From positions 124,001 through 188,000 of the forward strand of contig NZ_WMDQ01000005.1 in the NCBI RefSeq assembly GCF_009707955.1: a stretch of DNA of 64,000 nucleotides, in the 5' to 3' direction. Made by a program: the position numbers and the translations under genes. Positions within the stretch are counted from its first letter, which is position 1. Each line of letters starts with the position of its first letter. Positions 34,814-44,424 of the stretch are shown here, in pieces. This stretch comes from Flavobacterium sp. LC2016-13 (lineage in GTDB: Bacteria > Bacteroidota > Bacteroidia > Flavobacteriales > Flavobacteriaceae). The notes beneath the pieces were generated by a model. It made no database searches, was not told where the DNA came from, and saw only the letters and a list, made by a program, of their open reading frames with translations.

Positions 34814-36056
34814 ATTCCTGATCTTCCAGATCTTCTTCTTTTTCAATTGCATCTTTGTAATCCGGATACAAAAATTTATTATAAGGGAATCGCGTAATAT
34901 GAATTTGTCTTACCGCTTCATAAACTCTTTCTCTAAATTCTTCAAAATTTTCTTTATTGGTTGCCGAAATAAACAAAGCATTATCTTCGCCTAAACGATG
35001 CATCCACGTAGATTTCCACTCTTCAAGTGTGTAATGTCTTGGCGTTTTTTCAGTCATTAAATCATCTTCGTCAATCGTAAGATGTTTGTATGCATCAATT
35101 TTATTAAAAACCATAATAACAGGTTTTTCATGTGCTTTAATATCTTGCAATGTCTGATTTACAGAGGCAATATGATCTTCAAATTCAGGATGTGAAATGT
35201 CGACAATATGCAATAACAAATCGGCTTCACGAACCTCATCAAGCGTACTTTTAAAAGAATCTACCAATTGTGTTGGCAACTTTCTAATAAAACCTACAGT
35301 ATCTGAAAGTAAAAAAGGAAGGTTTTTAATCACCACTTTTCGAACCGTTGTATCTAAAGTTGCGAATAATTTATTCTCAACAAATACATCACTTTTACCA
35401 ATAGCGTTCATCAAAGTCGATTTTCCAACATTGGTATAACCAACCAGCGCCACACGAACCATTGCACCGCGATTGCCACGCTGCACGCCCATTTGCTTAT
35501 CAATTGTTTTAATTTTTTCTTTCAACAACGAGATTCTGTCACGTACAATACGTCTGTCTGTTTCAATCTCCGTTTCACCCGGACCACGCATTCCAATACC
35601 ACCTTTCTGGCGTTCAAGGTGCGTCCACAAACCAGAAAGTCTTGGCAATAAATATTGACATTGTGCCAATTCAACCTGAGTTCTTGCATAAGAACTTTCA
35701 GCTCTTTGCGCAAAAATATCCAGAATTAAATTCGTTCTGTCTAAAATTTTGCAATCTATAATTTTAGAAATATTTTTTTGTTGAGATGGCGATAATTCAT
35801 CATCAAAAATTAAAGTCGATATGTCGTTTTCTTTTACAAAAAGATTGATTTCATCTATTTTCCCTGTACCAACAAAAGTCTTCGGATTTGGGCGTTCCAT
35901 TTTTTGCGTAAAGCGTTTTACAACTTCACCTCCTGCGGTAAAAGTCAAAAACTCTAATTCGTCAAGATATTCGTTTAGTTTTTCTTCACTTTGATTTTGA
36001 GTCACAATACCAACAACGGCTGTTTTTTCAAAATTTATAACTTCTTTTTCTAACAT
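34812..36056 (-). CDS. hflX: Ribosome-associated GTPase HflX
   Basis: 414 residues. The N-terminal HflX domain (ARTQVELAQCQYLLPRLSGLWTHLERQKGGIGMRGPGETEIETDRR) is followed by the GTPase motifs VALVGYTNVGKSTLMN (G1), DTTVR (G2), LLSDTVGFIRKLP (G3) and NKID (G4). HflX splits stalled 70S ribosomes after stress. The terminal Glu/Asp-rich tail (IEKEEDLEDQE) is usual. Own promoter-like element upstream. Confidence 0.97.
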   Translation of the reverse strand: MLEKEVINFEKTAVVGIVTQNQSEEKLNEYLDELEFLTFTAGGEVVKRFTQKMERPNPKTFVGTGKIDEINLFVKENDISTLIFDDELSPSQQKNISKIIDCKILDRTNLILDIFAQRAESSYARTQVELAQCQYLLPRLSGLWTHLERQKGGIGMRGPGETEIETDRRIVRDRISLLKEKIKTIDKQMGVQRGNRGAMVRVALVGYTNVGKSTLMNAIGKSDVFVENKLFATLDTTVRKVVIKNLPFLLSDTVGFIRKLPTQLVDSFKSTLDEVREADLLLHIVDISHPEFEDHIASVNQTLQDIKAHEKPVIMVFNKIDAYKHLTIDEDDLMTEKTPRHYTLEEWKSTWMHRLGEDNALFISATNKENFEEFRERVYEAVRQIHITRFPYNKFLYPDYKDAIEKEEDLEDQE

Positions 36057-36072
36057 AGCTTTGAATAAGGTG

Positions 36073-36080
36073 CAAATTTA
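36073..36080 (-). promoter_or_regulatory. Putative -7 element (TAAATTTG) of hflX
   Basis: CAAATTTA on the plus strand reads TAAATTTG leftward, 17 bases before the hflX start. No clear -33 TTG. Confidence 0.4.
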
Positions 36081-36157
36081 ATGATTTGTAAGACACTAAG
36101 CCTTATAGAATTCTGTTTTTAAGTTCTATTTAAGAATTTGTCTGTTCATTAAAAAAT

Positions 36158-36223
36158 AAACCATTTAGAAATTAAGGTCATTAAGCGTTTATTCTTAATG
36201 AAACTTAATTTTTAAATGGTTTT
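36158..36223. repeat. Imperfect palindrome AACCATTTA...CATTAAG...CTTAATG...TAAATGG
   Basis: An outer stem AAACCATTTA/TAAATGGTTT and an inner stem CATTAAG/CTTAATG enclose an AT-rich loop, in the gap between hflX and the next gene upstream of it. Together with the other palindromes it looks like a small repeat unit; it could also end transcription of the gene at 36247, but it lies downstream of that gene on the minus strand without a strong T run. Confidence 0.55.
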
Positions 36224-36246
36224 AAAAATTAAACTTAAAACTGATA

Positions 36247-37107
36247 TTACTCGTAAATAAAAGTTTTTTCTGTTTTTACAATTCCGTTTTCTTCAAGTTG
36301 AGAACAAGAGATTGGGAAGTTAAGTTTATTGTATTTGTATTTTTTACTGATTCCAACCAAAACCGTAGACGAAGGGCTGAAATTTGTTTCGTTATTATAA
36401 GATATAGATTCAAAAGCAAATTCATCTTCATGATATGAAATCATCGGCACAATTATTTTGTAATTGTCTCCAAATAAATTCTGAACGATTAACTGATCTA
36501 CCGATTTTTTATCATCAAAAGTAAATGTTTTCGATATTTTATCTCCCACAAGTCCTCTGTGTCTTACTACATTATCATTTGTATAAGAGTATTCAATTTT
36601 ACCAATAATCGCTTTATTTCTATCACGAGATGTGCGTCTTACAATGATACCATTTTCAACTATATACTCAATATCTTCAACAATATTTTGGTGATTTGTA
36701 CTTTTCTTAGTGATTACTTTTATTCTTGCTCCTTCATATGTAAAAGTCACCGTTTTAGTGATATAGTCACTACCTTCCTGATATTTTTTAACCAATTTTG
36801 TAATGTTGTTGTCCGCATTATAAGTGTAGTTTACAACTTCTTTCCAGTCGCTTCCTACTTTGTCCTTAACGGTCATGTCTAACAAACCTTTTGGGTTATA
36901 AAAGAAATGCTGTACAACATCTGAAGTTGTTACGGTTTGAATTTTTCCATCTTTAAAAACGACTGTTTTGTTTACAATTTCACCATCTTTAAAATTCTGG
37001 TAATTTGTTTTTACAATATTAATCTGTTTTAATTGAACGGGTTTGTCCTGACTTTGCACTAAGCATGGAAAAACCATCATCATGATGGCAATAAAATAGG
37101 TTTTCAT
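36247..37107 (-). CDS. Exported protein with RHS/YD-like beta repeats, unknown function
   Basis: 286 residues from the ATG at 37107, which starts a signal peptide (MKTYFIAIMMMVFPCLVQSQ). A longer frame reaching 37149 has no reason to be used. The mature part repeats short beta hairpins such as FFYNPKGLLDMTVKDKVGSDWKEVVNYTYNADNNITKLVKK, similar to YD or toxin_2 repeats, and ends with TEKTFIYE. Probably a periplasmic or surface beta-structure. Monocistronic. Confidence 0.8.
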   Translation of the reverse strand: MKTYFIAIMMMVFPCLVQSQDKPVQLKQINIVKTNYQNFKDGEIVNKTVVFKDGKIQTVTTSDVVQHFFYNPKGLLDMTVKDKVGSDWKEVVNYTYNADNNITKLVKKYQEGSDYITKTVTFTYEGARIKVITKKSTNHQNIVEDIEYIVENGIIVRRTSRDRNKAIIGKIEYSYTNDNVVRHRGLVGDKISKTFTFDDKKSVDQLIVQNLFGDNYKIIVPMISYHEDEFAFESISYNNETNFSPSSTVLVGISKKYKYNKLNFPISCSQLEENGIVKTEKTFIYE

Positions 37108-37242
37108 AATTTTTGTATCGATTTGGGATGACCAAAATACAAAATTCAATCAAACTTTAATAATCTGTAGTTTAAAATTTACATACTATTAAATTATCAT
37201 CTAAAAATCAGCACTTTAATTTCGACTTTAAAAAACTACTGC

Positions 37243-38592
37243 CTACTTTTCTCCAAAAATCTTAACGTCATCAACCATAAAAGCACCATTTAGGGTTTTA
37301 TCTTTCCCGGAACCAATATATTTAAATGCAATATGAATGTTGCCTGAATAGGCAGATAAATCTATTCCGCCTGAGCTAATAAATTCACGAGTTGGTGTTA
37401 TTAACGAAGGAAATTTTGCTTCAAGTTTTGTCCATTTTGCTTTAGTAACGCTTGATCCGTCAAAATTTGCAGATACATATACTTCCAGAGAATTTAGCGG
37501 AGAATCAACTTTTAAATCATGTTGTGCACTTCTAAAAGATAATATTGCATTTTTATAACCCGTTAAATTAATTTTAGGTGTTACCAGCCAAGCAATGTTT
37601 TCTACTGCGGTTGTGCTTGTGGTATTAAATTCAGCATATCCGTTGCCGGCATAAACCATGCTTTTCCATAATTTCGTTGCTTTCTCGACAATATTGCTCC
37701 AGCCTGGTAAAGTAAAATTTACATTGTTTTTTACCGATTGAAAATCTTCAGCAAAAAACGGAACATTTCTTTTTCCGTTCATTGCAATATCTTTTTCTGA
37801 TCTCACCATTAACTGATAATCTGATCCAAATTTTGTTACGATTCCTCGAACTTTTCCGCTTCCTTCGGGCACATCACTTGTGGCAAATTTTGCATAAGCA
37901 CTTGTTCTGAAAATAATCTGATTTCCGGTTTTATCACGCAAATTCCAGTTGGTTGAACCGCCAACATTATTTGTTTCTTCAAAATAATGACGTCCAATTG
38001 CTGCTTCTGTAAATTCTACATCATTCAATTCTATCAAAGTATTCAAAATATCATCATTTAAAGCTTCTTCAACAGAAAGTGATTTAACCAATTGATTTTC
38101 ATCAATTACCGTACAAGACGGATTCAACACACTTTTATATTCATTTTGAGAAATTCTACCAATTGTTGGATCTCCTGCATTGCTTACATACAAACTTCCA
38201 ATCCGCAATCCGCCATAATATAAATCTGTAAATTGATTTTTTAGTTTTACATACACTTTATTTCCTAGACGAAAATCGATATAAGTATTTGAGGCATCAA
38301 CCGGAACACTAAAACCAGTTGCGGGAACACCATTTTTTGCTAAAGTTTGAAGAGAAATACTTTTAAAGAAATTTCCTCCTTCATCGCTCGAAACCACATA
38401 AGCTTCAATAATATCGTCATAAACATATTGTTTGGCAACATTACCGGAAAGTTCATGCACCTTTTCGACTGTTTTATTTACTTTTAAATCAGGTTGTGTA
38501 CATTCTAATTGAGGAACTTCAACTTCTTGATTACAACTAAAAAGCAGTAAAAATGAAAATGCAAAAAGTGAGGTAAAAAATCTATTCGTCAT
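37243..38592 (-). CDS. DUF5689 lipoprotein with a C-terminal jelly-roll (choice-of-anchor J) domain
   Basis: 449 residues. Lipobox LLLFSC with Cys20. The first half is DUF5689, an OB-like fold (KVHELSGNVAKQYVYDDIIEAYVVSSDEGGNFFKSISLQ ... GKVYVKLKNQFTDLYYGGLRIGSL). The second half (AEDFQSVKNNVNFTLPGWSNIVEKATKLWKS ... AFMVDDVKIFGEK) reads as an adhesion-type jelly roll. It starts 21 bases after the TonB receptor stop, so the pair is an operon; the lipoprotein probably works on the surface with the receptor. Ligand unknown. Confidence 0.9.
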   Translation of the reverse strand: MTNRFFTSLFAFSFLLLFSCNQEVEVPQLECTQPDLKVNKTVEKVHELSGNVAKQYVYDDIIEAYVVSSDEGGNFFKSISLQTLAKNGVPATGFSVPVDASNTYIDFRLGNKVYVKLKNQFTDLYYGGLRIGSLYVSNAGDPTIGRISQNEYKSVLNPSCTVIDENQLVKSLSVEEALNDDILNTLIELNDVEFTEAAIGRHYFEETNNVGGSTNWNLRDKTGNQIIFRTSAYAKFATSDVPEGSGKVRGIVTKFGSDYQLMVRSEKDIAMNGKRNVPFFAEDFQSVKNNVNFTLPGWSNIVEKATKLWKSMVYAGNGYAEFNTTSTTAVENIAWLVTPKINLTGYKNAILSFRSAQHDLKVDSPLNSLEVYVSANFDGSSVTKAKWTKLEAKFPSLITPTREFISSGGIDLSAYSGNIHIAFKYIGSGKDKTLNGAFMVDDVKIFGEK

Positions 38593-38613
38593 AACAATTC
38601 TATTTTTTAAAGT

Positions 38614-41445
38614 TTACAAACCAATGGTCAGATTGGCGAAATAAGTTCTTCCGTAACCGTAGTAATATTTAGGTCCAAATGATGGAGTTCCACTGGAAAT
38701 ATCCTGATTAAGCGCTCTGAAATTGGCATTTCTGGCCTGTTCGAAACCTCCTGTTTTATAAGTGGTATCAAGAACATTATTTACACTCATAAAAAGTCCC
38801 ACATATTTGCGGTACACGCGCCAGGATTTACCGCCTGAGATATTTAATAATGATACCGGATTGAATTTTTCTTGTTTTAGCAATTCATTTCCACGCTCGC
38901 TTGTCGCTTCTGGAAAAGGAAATTCATTTGCAGGATTAATGTAGAATTGAGGCGTTCTGGCAATAGGAGAAACATCAATATAATTTTCTGTCAGGTAATT
39001 AACATTGGCACCAATCCACCAAAATTTAGGATCTCTGTATTCTAAACCTAACGAAAAAGCTTGTTGCGGCATTCCTGCCTGTTTGTAATTTTTAAGATAA
39101 GCTTTGCCAAAATCAAAGGTAGTTTGCGCATTTTCTTTTGCTGCATTTGCATCGTTCGTTATCGAAACATCAGGATTACTATCGTATGTATAATCTCCGT
39201 ATGCGAGCGATAAAGTTGTTTTTAATATTGGTAAAATTTGATATTCAAAACTCAATTCGCCTCCAATATTTTTCTTGTTTAAATGAGTCAGCGTCTGGCT
39301 TACAAAAGCGTCTGTAGCATCATAACCTGCGCCATTGTCAAAAATTCCTTCGGCATAAAAAAAAGAAGTTTTTGTAGCGTTTTTAATTAAAGCATAATAA
39401 GCTGTTAATCGCAATTTAAGTTTTGGCGAATGGTAAACATAATTGGCTTCGGCACTTGAAATGTTTTCACTTTCGAGTCTATCAACAATGGAGTTATTTA
39501 ATCGGGAATTCGAAAATGTATTTCGCAGAGACGGCGCTCTTGTTAAATGTGCGGCATTAAAAAAGAGTGATTGTTTTCCTGAAATTTTATATGTGAATCC
39601 GCCTTTGAAACCAAAATTTTCGAAGTTTACTTTATCACTTTTACCTAAAGAAGTTGTTGCATAAATTCCGTTTTGATATAATCCGTCTCTTTGATAATTT
39701 GATGCAGAATAAGATTGCGCCAAATAAAAATCTACTTTATTATAGACTAATCTAAACTGTGTAAAAACATCAATTGTATTGGCAAGCAAATTATAATTAT
39801 AACCGTAAATATCGCCTTCTTTTATTTGTCGGTTTGGGTTTTGTAAATCTGATTGTGATTGATCTCCTTTATAAAAAGTATCAATATCCAGAAAATAAGA
39901 GCCTCCAAGTAAATCTAAAAGGTATTGAAAATTATGTGATTTTAGATTTGTATACTTAATTCCTCCATCAAAAAAGATGTTTGGTGCAAGCTGTGAATTT
40001 AAGTTCGAATTGATCGCAAATGTTTTGTCATCGGTTCGGTCTTCGTATACAACATAATGACTTTGCAGGGATTCAAAATGTGTAGTTCCGTCAGAATTTG
40101 TGACTTGTTTCTGGTTTGTTCTATACATTGCCTGCCAATCAATCTGGGAATTTTCTAAAAACAAGGCTTTACTTTTTTCAGCATTTTCATAATCCGGTGT
40201 AAAATCTCCTGAAAATTCCCCTTTATCTTTTGCATAAAGTGAACTAAAATAACTTGGCATTTTTCGGTAATAAACAGGATCCGGACTATTTGCATTTTGA
40301 TAATCTATATTGCTGTTTCCAACTTTTCCAAATTGGTACATAACGCCCGAATTAAGATTGGTAGTTTCATTAATTTTAAAATAATGATTCAGCATCATCA
40401 AAGGCTCTTCTACCGTTTTTACTCTTGCATTTCGTTTTTCACCATTCTGAAAACCCCAATACGAATTGTATTTTTCGTTTGTTAATTGTGTTACTTCAGT
40501 TGTGTTGGCTGAGTTTTTTCCACGTGAATTCGGTGTATAAAATCCTGTGAAATTGAGTGAATTTCTGTTATTCAATTTCTTTTCTACACTAATAAAAAAA
40601 GAATCTGCATTGAAATTTGTTCCTTCAAAATAACCTTCTTGTGACCAGCGTTTTCCGGCAGAAATGGCATACGCCCAACCCCCTGCGTTCATTCCGGAAG
40701 CATACGTACCGATCGCTCGCCAATTATAGGTTGTATTGCTTCCTGAAAAGGTAAGCTGACCTCCTTTTCTGTACATCGAAGCTCTGGTAAAAATTTGTTG
40801 AGTTCCTAAAACTCCTCCAAAAGTATAATTAGACGGTGCAGTGCCAACTGAAAATTCCTGATTTCGCAGTACGTTATTCAAACCTCCCCAATTATTCCAT
40901 TGCGGTCTTCCGTCATAAATTTTATTCATGACCATTCCGTTCAGCATCATCGTGCCATTTTCGCTGTCTAAACCGCGAACTCTAAATCGGGCTTGACCCC
41001 AATTGAAGGCGGCGGCTTGCATAAAAGCATCTTTTGAAGATTGTAAAAGTCCCGAAGTCATTTCTGAAGAACTATTGTCATCAGATAAATCGCTGTCTAA
41101 TAATGTAATTAAAGCTGCAGGAATTTCATCAGAATAAATATCTTCTAATTGTAATATTCCGAGATATATAATCTGGCCAAAATTAGAATGAATTTTGAGC
41201 ATTAAATCTTTACAGCCCTGACTGTGAATCAAAAGCAGTTGTTCGCCTTGTATAGAAGAATGAAATTCAAATTTGCCACTTTTAGAAGTAAGTTTTGTTA
41301 TGGAAGAATTTTGAACACTTACCACAACATTCTCAAGGGGATTTTGTGTTTTAGAATCTACAACAACGCCTCTGAAAATTGTTTCCTGCCCAAGAGCAAG
41401 ATTAAAAAACCATAAAATAAAAAAGACCGCGTATTTTTTTACCAT
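38614..41445 (-). CDS. TonB-dependent receptor with CarboxypepD_reg-like N-terminal domain
   Basis: 943 residues from the ATG at 41445 (MVKKYAVFFILWFFNLALGQ signal peptide); the extension to 41457 begins with TTG and is rejected. After the signal comes FRGVVVDSKTQNPLENVVVSVQNSS, a carboxypeptidase-regulatory-like domain, then a plug (FRVRGLDSENGTMMLNGMVMNKIYDG) and a long barrel with many aromatic strands. The final strand reads YYGYGRTYFANLTIGL. It lacks a SusD neighbour; the partner is the DUF5689 lipoprotein 21 bases downstream. Substrate unknown. Confidence 0.94.
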   Translation of the reverse strand: MVKKYAVFFILWFFNLALGQETIFRGVVVDSKTQNPLENVVVSVQNSSITKLTSKSGKFEFHSSIQGEQLLLIHSQGCKDLMLKIHSNFGQIIYLGILQLEDIYSDEIPAALITLLDSDLSDDNSSSEMTSGLLQSSKDAFMQAAAFNWGQARFRVRGLDSENGTMMLNGMVMNKIYDGRPQWNNWGGLNNVLRNQEFSVGTAPSNYTFGGVLGTQQIFTRASMYRKGGQLTFSGSNTTYNWRAIGTYASGMNAGGWAYAISAGKRWSQEGYFEGTNFNADSFFISVEKKLNNRNSLNFTGFYTPNSRGKNSANTTEVTQLTNEKYNSYWGFQNGEKRNARVKTVEEPLMMLNHYFKINETTNLNSGVMYQFGKVGNSNIDYQNANSPDPVYYRKMPSYFSSLYAKDKGEFSGDFTPDYENAEKSKALFLENSQIDWQAMYRTNQKQVTNSDGTTHFESLQSHYVVYEDRTDDKTFAINSNLNSQLAPNIFFDGGIKYTNLKSHNFQYLLDLLGGSYFLDIDTFYKGDQSQSDLQNPNRQIKEGDIYGYNYNLLANTIDVFTQFRLVYNKVDFYLAQSYSASNYQRDGLYQNGIYATTSLGKSDKVNFENFGFKGGFTYKISGKQSLFFNAAHLTRAPSLRNTFSNSRLNNSIVDRLESENISSAEANYVYHSPKLKLRLTAYYALIKNATKTSFFYAEGIFDNGAGYDATDAFVSQTLTHLNKKNIGGELSFEYQILPILKTTLSLAYGDYTYDSNPDVSITNDANAAKENAQTTFDFGKAYLKNYKQAGMPQQAFSLGLEYRDPKFWWIGANVNYLTENYIDVSPIARTPQFYINPANEFPFPEATSERGNELLKQEKFNPVSLLNISGGKSWRVYRKYVGLFMSVNNVLDTTYKTGGFEQARNANFRALNQDISSGTPSFGPKYYYGYGRTYFANLTIGL

Positions 41446-41556
41446 TAAAAATGCCAATTTACTTTGAAAATTGTTTTCGGAAACTAATCCTTATTCAAAA
41501 GATAAAATTGGTTTTTTGGAAATGAGTATCGATCGTAAGACAAATAACTCAAGGTT

Positions 41557-41564
41557 CAAATGTA
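41557..41564 (-). promoter_or_regulatory. Putative -7 element (TACATTTG) of the TonB receptor operon
   Basis: CAAATGTA on the plus strand reads TACATTTG leftward, about 110 bases before the receptor start. -33 TTG not seen. Confidence 0.4.
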
Positions 41565-41671
41565 TGTATAAAAATAATTAAAAAGAAAATAAATTCTTAC
41601 AAATTTAAAATAGAGAATATAAAAGTCTCTCGTAAATCTTCTAATCGATGCTATTTGCAAAAAATAATTTT

Positions 41672-42889
41672 TTAAGCTGTTGTTCTAATTTTAGAAACCA
41701 TAAAAGCGATCAGAACACCAAAGATTCCGATAAAAGCAAAAGAGAATTGAAGCCCGAAATTTTCAGCAACATGTCCAATTACCGGCGGACCCATTAAGAA
41801 ACCAAGGAAACTTACGCTCGAAACAATTGTTAAAGCTTCACCGGGCGGAACTGTTGGGTTTTTTCCGGCCATACTGTAAACGGTAGGAACAATGGTGGCA
41901 ACTCCTAAACCAACGGCCATAAAAGCAATGGTACACGGAATAATATAAGGAAGAAATACAGCGGTAAAAAGTCCGGCAGAAATCATAACGCCGCTTATTT
42001 GCATGACACGTTCACGACCAAATTTATTGATGAGTCCGTCGCCCAAAAAGCGTCCGCTGGCCATCATAATCATAAATGAAGTATAGCCCAAAATAACTAA
42101 AGGTCCCGGAGCCTGAACAATATCTTTAAAATAAACACCGCTCCAGTCGAACATAACGCCTTCGCTTGCCATACTGCAAAAACCAATTACGCCAAGCCAA
42201 ATCAAAGCGCTATCCGGTTTTACAAATAACTTTTTACCTTCGGTTTTAGGTTTGATTTTTTCTTTGGCTCTCACCAAAAATTTAAAATTAAAGACAACCA
42301 TTAATATGACAACAGCACCAACAATTAGAAAATGATGCAGTGGACTTAAATTTAAAGCTAGCATTCCTAAACCAACCAAAGCACCTGTAAATCCGGCAAA
42401 ACTCCACATGCCGTGAAAAGACGACATGATTGTTTTTTTGAAAAGAACTTCGGTATAAACGCCTTGTGTGTTTACGGCAATGTTGGCTAAGTTTCCAAAC
42501 AATCCAAACATGAATAATCCTAAGGATAATTGTAAAGCGGTTGTTGCCAAACCTAAGTTAGCAAGGCACAAAACGTACATTATTAAGGAGAAAACCAATA
42601 TGCGGTGGCTTCCGAATTTGGTAACCATTTTTCCTGAAAAAGGCATAATAATTAATTGCCCCATTGGAAGCGCAAAAAGTATCGAACCCAAATCGCCTTC
42701 GGTTAAATGCAAGGCTGTTTTGATATCCGGAATCCTACTTGCCCAGGTTGCAAAACTCAAACCCATTCCAAAATAAAACATTCCCACAGCAATACGAATT
42801 CGGTTTAAATAAGAGGCTTTTGCTTCTCTAAAAACTTTCTTGATTTTTCCTTTGGTCTGAAAAAGTGATAATGGATTGAAGTCTATCAA
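41672..42889 (-). CDS. MFS transporter (YbjJ-like)
   Basis: 405 residues if the TTG at 42889 is the start; the first in-frame ATG is 36 codons later, inside the first membrane segment, so a non-ATG start is needed. About twelve hydrophobic segments. GMFYFGMGLSFATWASRIPDIK and MGQLIIMPFSGKMVTKFGSHR (a motif A form) match YbjJ-type major facilitators. Substrate unknown. It is the last gene before the 200-bp palindromic element at 43001. Confidence 0.88.
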   Translation of the reverse strand: MIDFNPLSLFQTKGKIKKVFREAKASYLNRIRIAVGMFYFGMGLSFATWASRIPDIKTALHLTEGDLGSILFALPMGQLIIMPFSGKMVTKFGSHRILVFSLIMYVLCLANLGLATTALQLSLGLFMFGLFGNLANIAVNTQGVYTEVLFKKTIMSSFHGMWSFAGFTGALVGLGMLALNLSPLHHFLIVGAVVILMVVFNFKFLVRAKEKIKPKTEGKKLFVKPDSALIWLGVIGFCSMASEGVMFDWSGVYFKDIVQAPGPLVILGYTSFMIMMASGRFLGDGLINKFGRERVMQISGVMISAGLFTAVFLPYIIPCTIAFMAVGLGVATIVPTVYSMAGKNPTVPPGEALTIVSSVSFLGFLMGPPVIGHVAENFGLQFSFAFIGIFGVLIAFMVSKIRTTA

Positions 42890-43000
42890 AATAAATGCAT
42901 TTTGGGATTATACTATAAAAGTACTAAAAAGCTACTTTATAGACTACCAAACCCGACTAGTTCCTGAATTTATAACGTTATTGTTTATAATTTTTTTTTA
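42890..43000. other. Leader of the MFS gene, part of a 326-base gene-free gap
   Basis: AT-rich. GTACTAAAAAGCTACTTTATAG lies just upstream of the gene, with no recognisable promoter consensus. The rest of the gap to 43215 is the palindromic element. Confidence 0.4.
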
Positions 43001-43200
43001 GGGACTGAGGTTCTGAGGTGCAAAGGGACAAAGGTTTTTTGTACAGGCGTACTTGTAGTACATCTTTTTTATGCCGATTTTATCCATCATAAAAAATAAT
43101 GTAATTGTTGTAACACAGAGGCAAATAGCAACATTGCGTCTTTTTTATGCAAATATACAGGAAACCTTTGTCCCTTTGCACCTCAGAACCTTTGTCCCTT
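43001..43200. repeat. 200-bp element with long inverted ends (AGGTTCTGAGGTGCAAAGGG)
   Basis: The left arm (43001-43037) and right arm (about 43162-43200) are near-perfect inverted copies of an AAAGGTTCTGAGGTGC / AAAGGGACAAAGGTTT sequence, 37-39 bases long. The 124-base interior is AT-rich, has no ORF and contains a small hairpin (GTAC...GTAC). The plan resembles a MITE: a small non-coding unit with inverted ends. Confidence 0.8.
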
Positions 43201-43215
43201 AAAACAAGCAAACTT

Positions 43216-44256
43216 CTACAAATTAATTGCTTTTCGTTGTGCATTACTTGCAATTGCGGCTTCAATAATCTGCATTACTTTTACGCCGTCCTGGGCTGTT
43301 ACAGGTTCTGGCTTGTTGTTTGTAATAGAATCGTAAACGCCATCAAAAAATGAAAAATAATTTCCCTGAAGTGTTGGTATTCTTTCACGAACTAATTCTC
43401 CGTTAATTTCTGTGTGCAAAAGTCCCTGAAAGATTTCCGGTTCTGTTCCCCAGGATTCTAGATTTGGCTTTTTGCCGAGTTTCAATTCATCTTCCTGAAC
43501 ATCGCCGCGAGGTTTTAAGAAAGATCCTTTTTTACCGTGAATCGTATATGCAGGATTTGCTTCTCTCACAAAAAAACTGGCTTTTAAACGTACTCTGAAA
43601 TCTTCATAAATTAATAATAAATCGATCCAGTCATCGACTAAAGAATTTTCTCTGGTGAAACGGATATCTGCAAAAACCGATTTTGGGGAACCAAACAAAC
43701 AAACGGCCTGATCGATTAAATGCGGACCTAAATCTTTCAGGATTCCGGCACCATCATTTATGGTTTCTTTATGTGCTTTCGGGCTCAATAACGGATTGTA
43801 TCTATCGAAATGAAATTCGGCTTCGACCAAATCTCCTAAAGTTCCTTCTTTGATTATTTTTTGAATGGTTTTAAAATCACTGTCCCATCTTCTGTTTTGA
43901 AAAACGGCTAATTTTAATCCTTTTTCTTTAGCAATTTTGGCTAATTCTTCGGCTTCGGCAACGGTTGTGGTAAAAGCTTTTTCGACAACGGCATGTTTGC
44001 CTCCTAAAAGTACTTTTTTTGCGTATTCGTAATGTGTGCCAACGGGCGTGTTTACAATTACTAATTCTACATCGTCTGCTAATAATTCGTCGATTGTAGG
44101 ATAACTTTTTACGGTTGGATAATCTTCCTGAATTAGTTTTTTGCTTCTTTCCCAAGAACCTAATAATTCAAATCCTTCGTGAATGTCTAAAAATGGAGCG
44201 TGAAAAACTTTCCCCGACATTCCGTATGATAATAGTGCTGTTTTTATTTTTTTCAT
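43216..44256 (-). CDS. Gfo/Idh/MocA-family oxidoreductase
   Basis: 346 residues with an N-terminal Rossmann fold (ALLSYGMSGKVFHAPFLDIHEGFEL), the family EKAFTTT (a variant of EKP) and the KDLGPHLIDQAVCLFGSP motif of the C-terminal domain, with the likely catalytic His in it. The KVFHAPF start is typical of the YhhX/YdgJ branch, NAD(P)-dependent sugar oxidoreductases. No signal peptide. It follows the FMN oxidoreductase gene by about 170 bases with a palindromic repeat between. Confidence 0.93.
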   Translation of the reverse strand: MKKIKTALLSYGMSGKVFHAPFLDIHEGFELLGSWERSKKLIQEDYPTVKSYPTIDELLADDVELVIVNTPVGTHYEYAKKVLLGGKHAVVEKAFTTTVAEAEELAKIAKEKGLKLAVFQNRRWDSDFKTIQKIIKEGTLGDLVEAEFHFDRYNPLLSPKAHKETINDGAGILKDLGPHLIDQAVCLFGSPKSVFADIRFTRENSLVDDWIDLLLIYEDFRVRLKASFFVREANPAYTIHGKKGSFLKPRGDVQEDELKLGKKPNLESWGTEPEIFQGLLHTEINGELVRERIPTLQGNYFSFFDGVYDSITNNKPEPVTAQDGVKVMQIIEAAIASNAQRKAINL

Positions 44257-44313
44257 CTTTTATTTTTTATTTTTTGCCACAAATCATTTTGATTAAAATG
44301 ATTTTTTTTAAGG

Positions 44314-44389
44314 TTTGCCACGAATTGCACGAATTTACACAAATCAGTACGCTTAAAATTAATTCGTGTAAATTCGTGCAATTCGTGGC
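44314..44389. repeat. GCCACGAATT-family palindromic repeat, copy 4
   Basis: GCCACGAATTGCACGAATTT and four more bases (44317-44340) have an exact inverted copy at 44366-44389. It lies between the Gfo/Idh/MocA and FMN oxidoreductase genes. A partial, one-armed relative (TTTCACGAATTAACACAAAT) is seen near 54522. Confidence 0.82.
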
Positions 44390-44424
44390 GAAAAATAATC
44401 CTTTTAATCTGTGGCTATATTTCC

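Noticed and set aside
43080-43353. Short ORFs across the 200-bp palindromic element
   Set aside because: They are made of inverted-end sequence and the reverse of the Gfo/Idh/MocA gene end, with no homology-like pattern.
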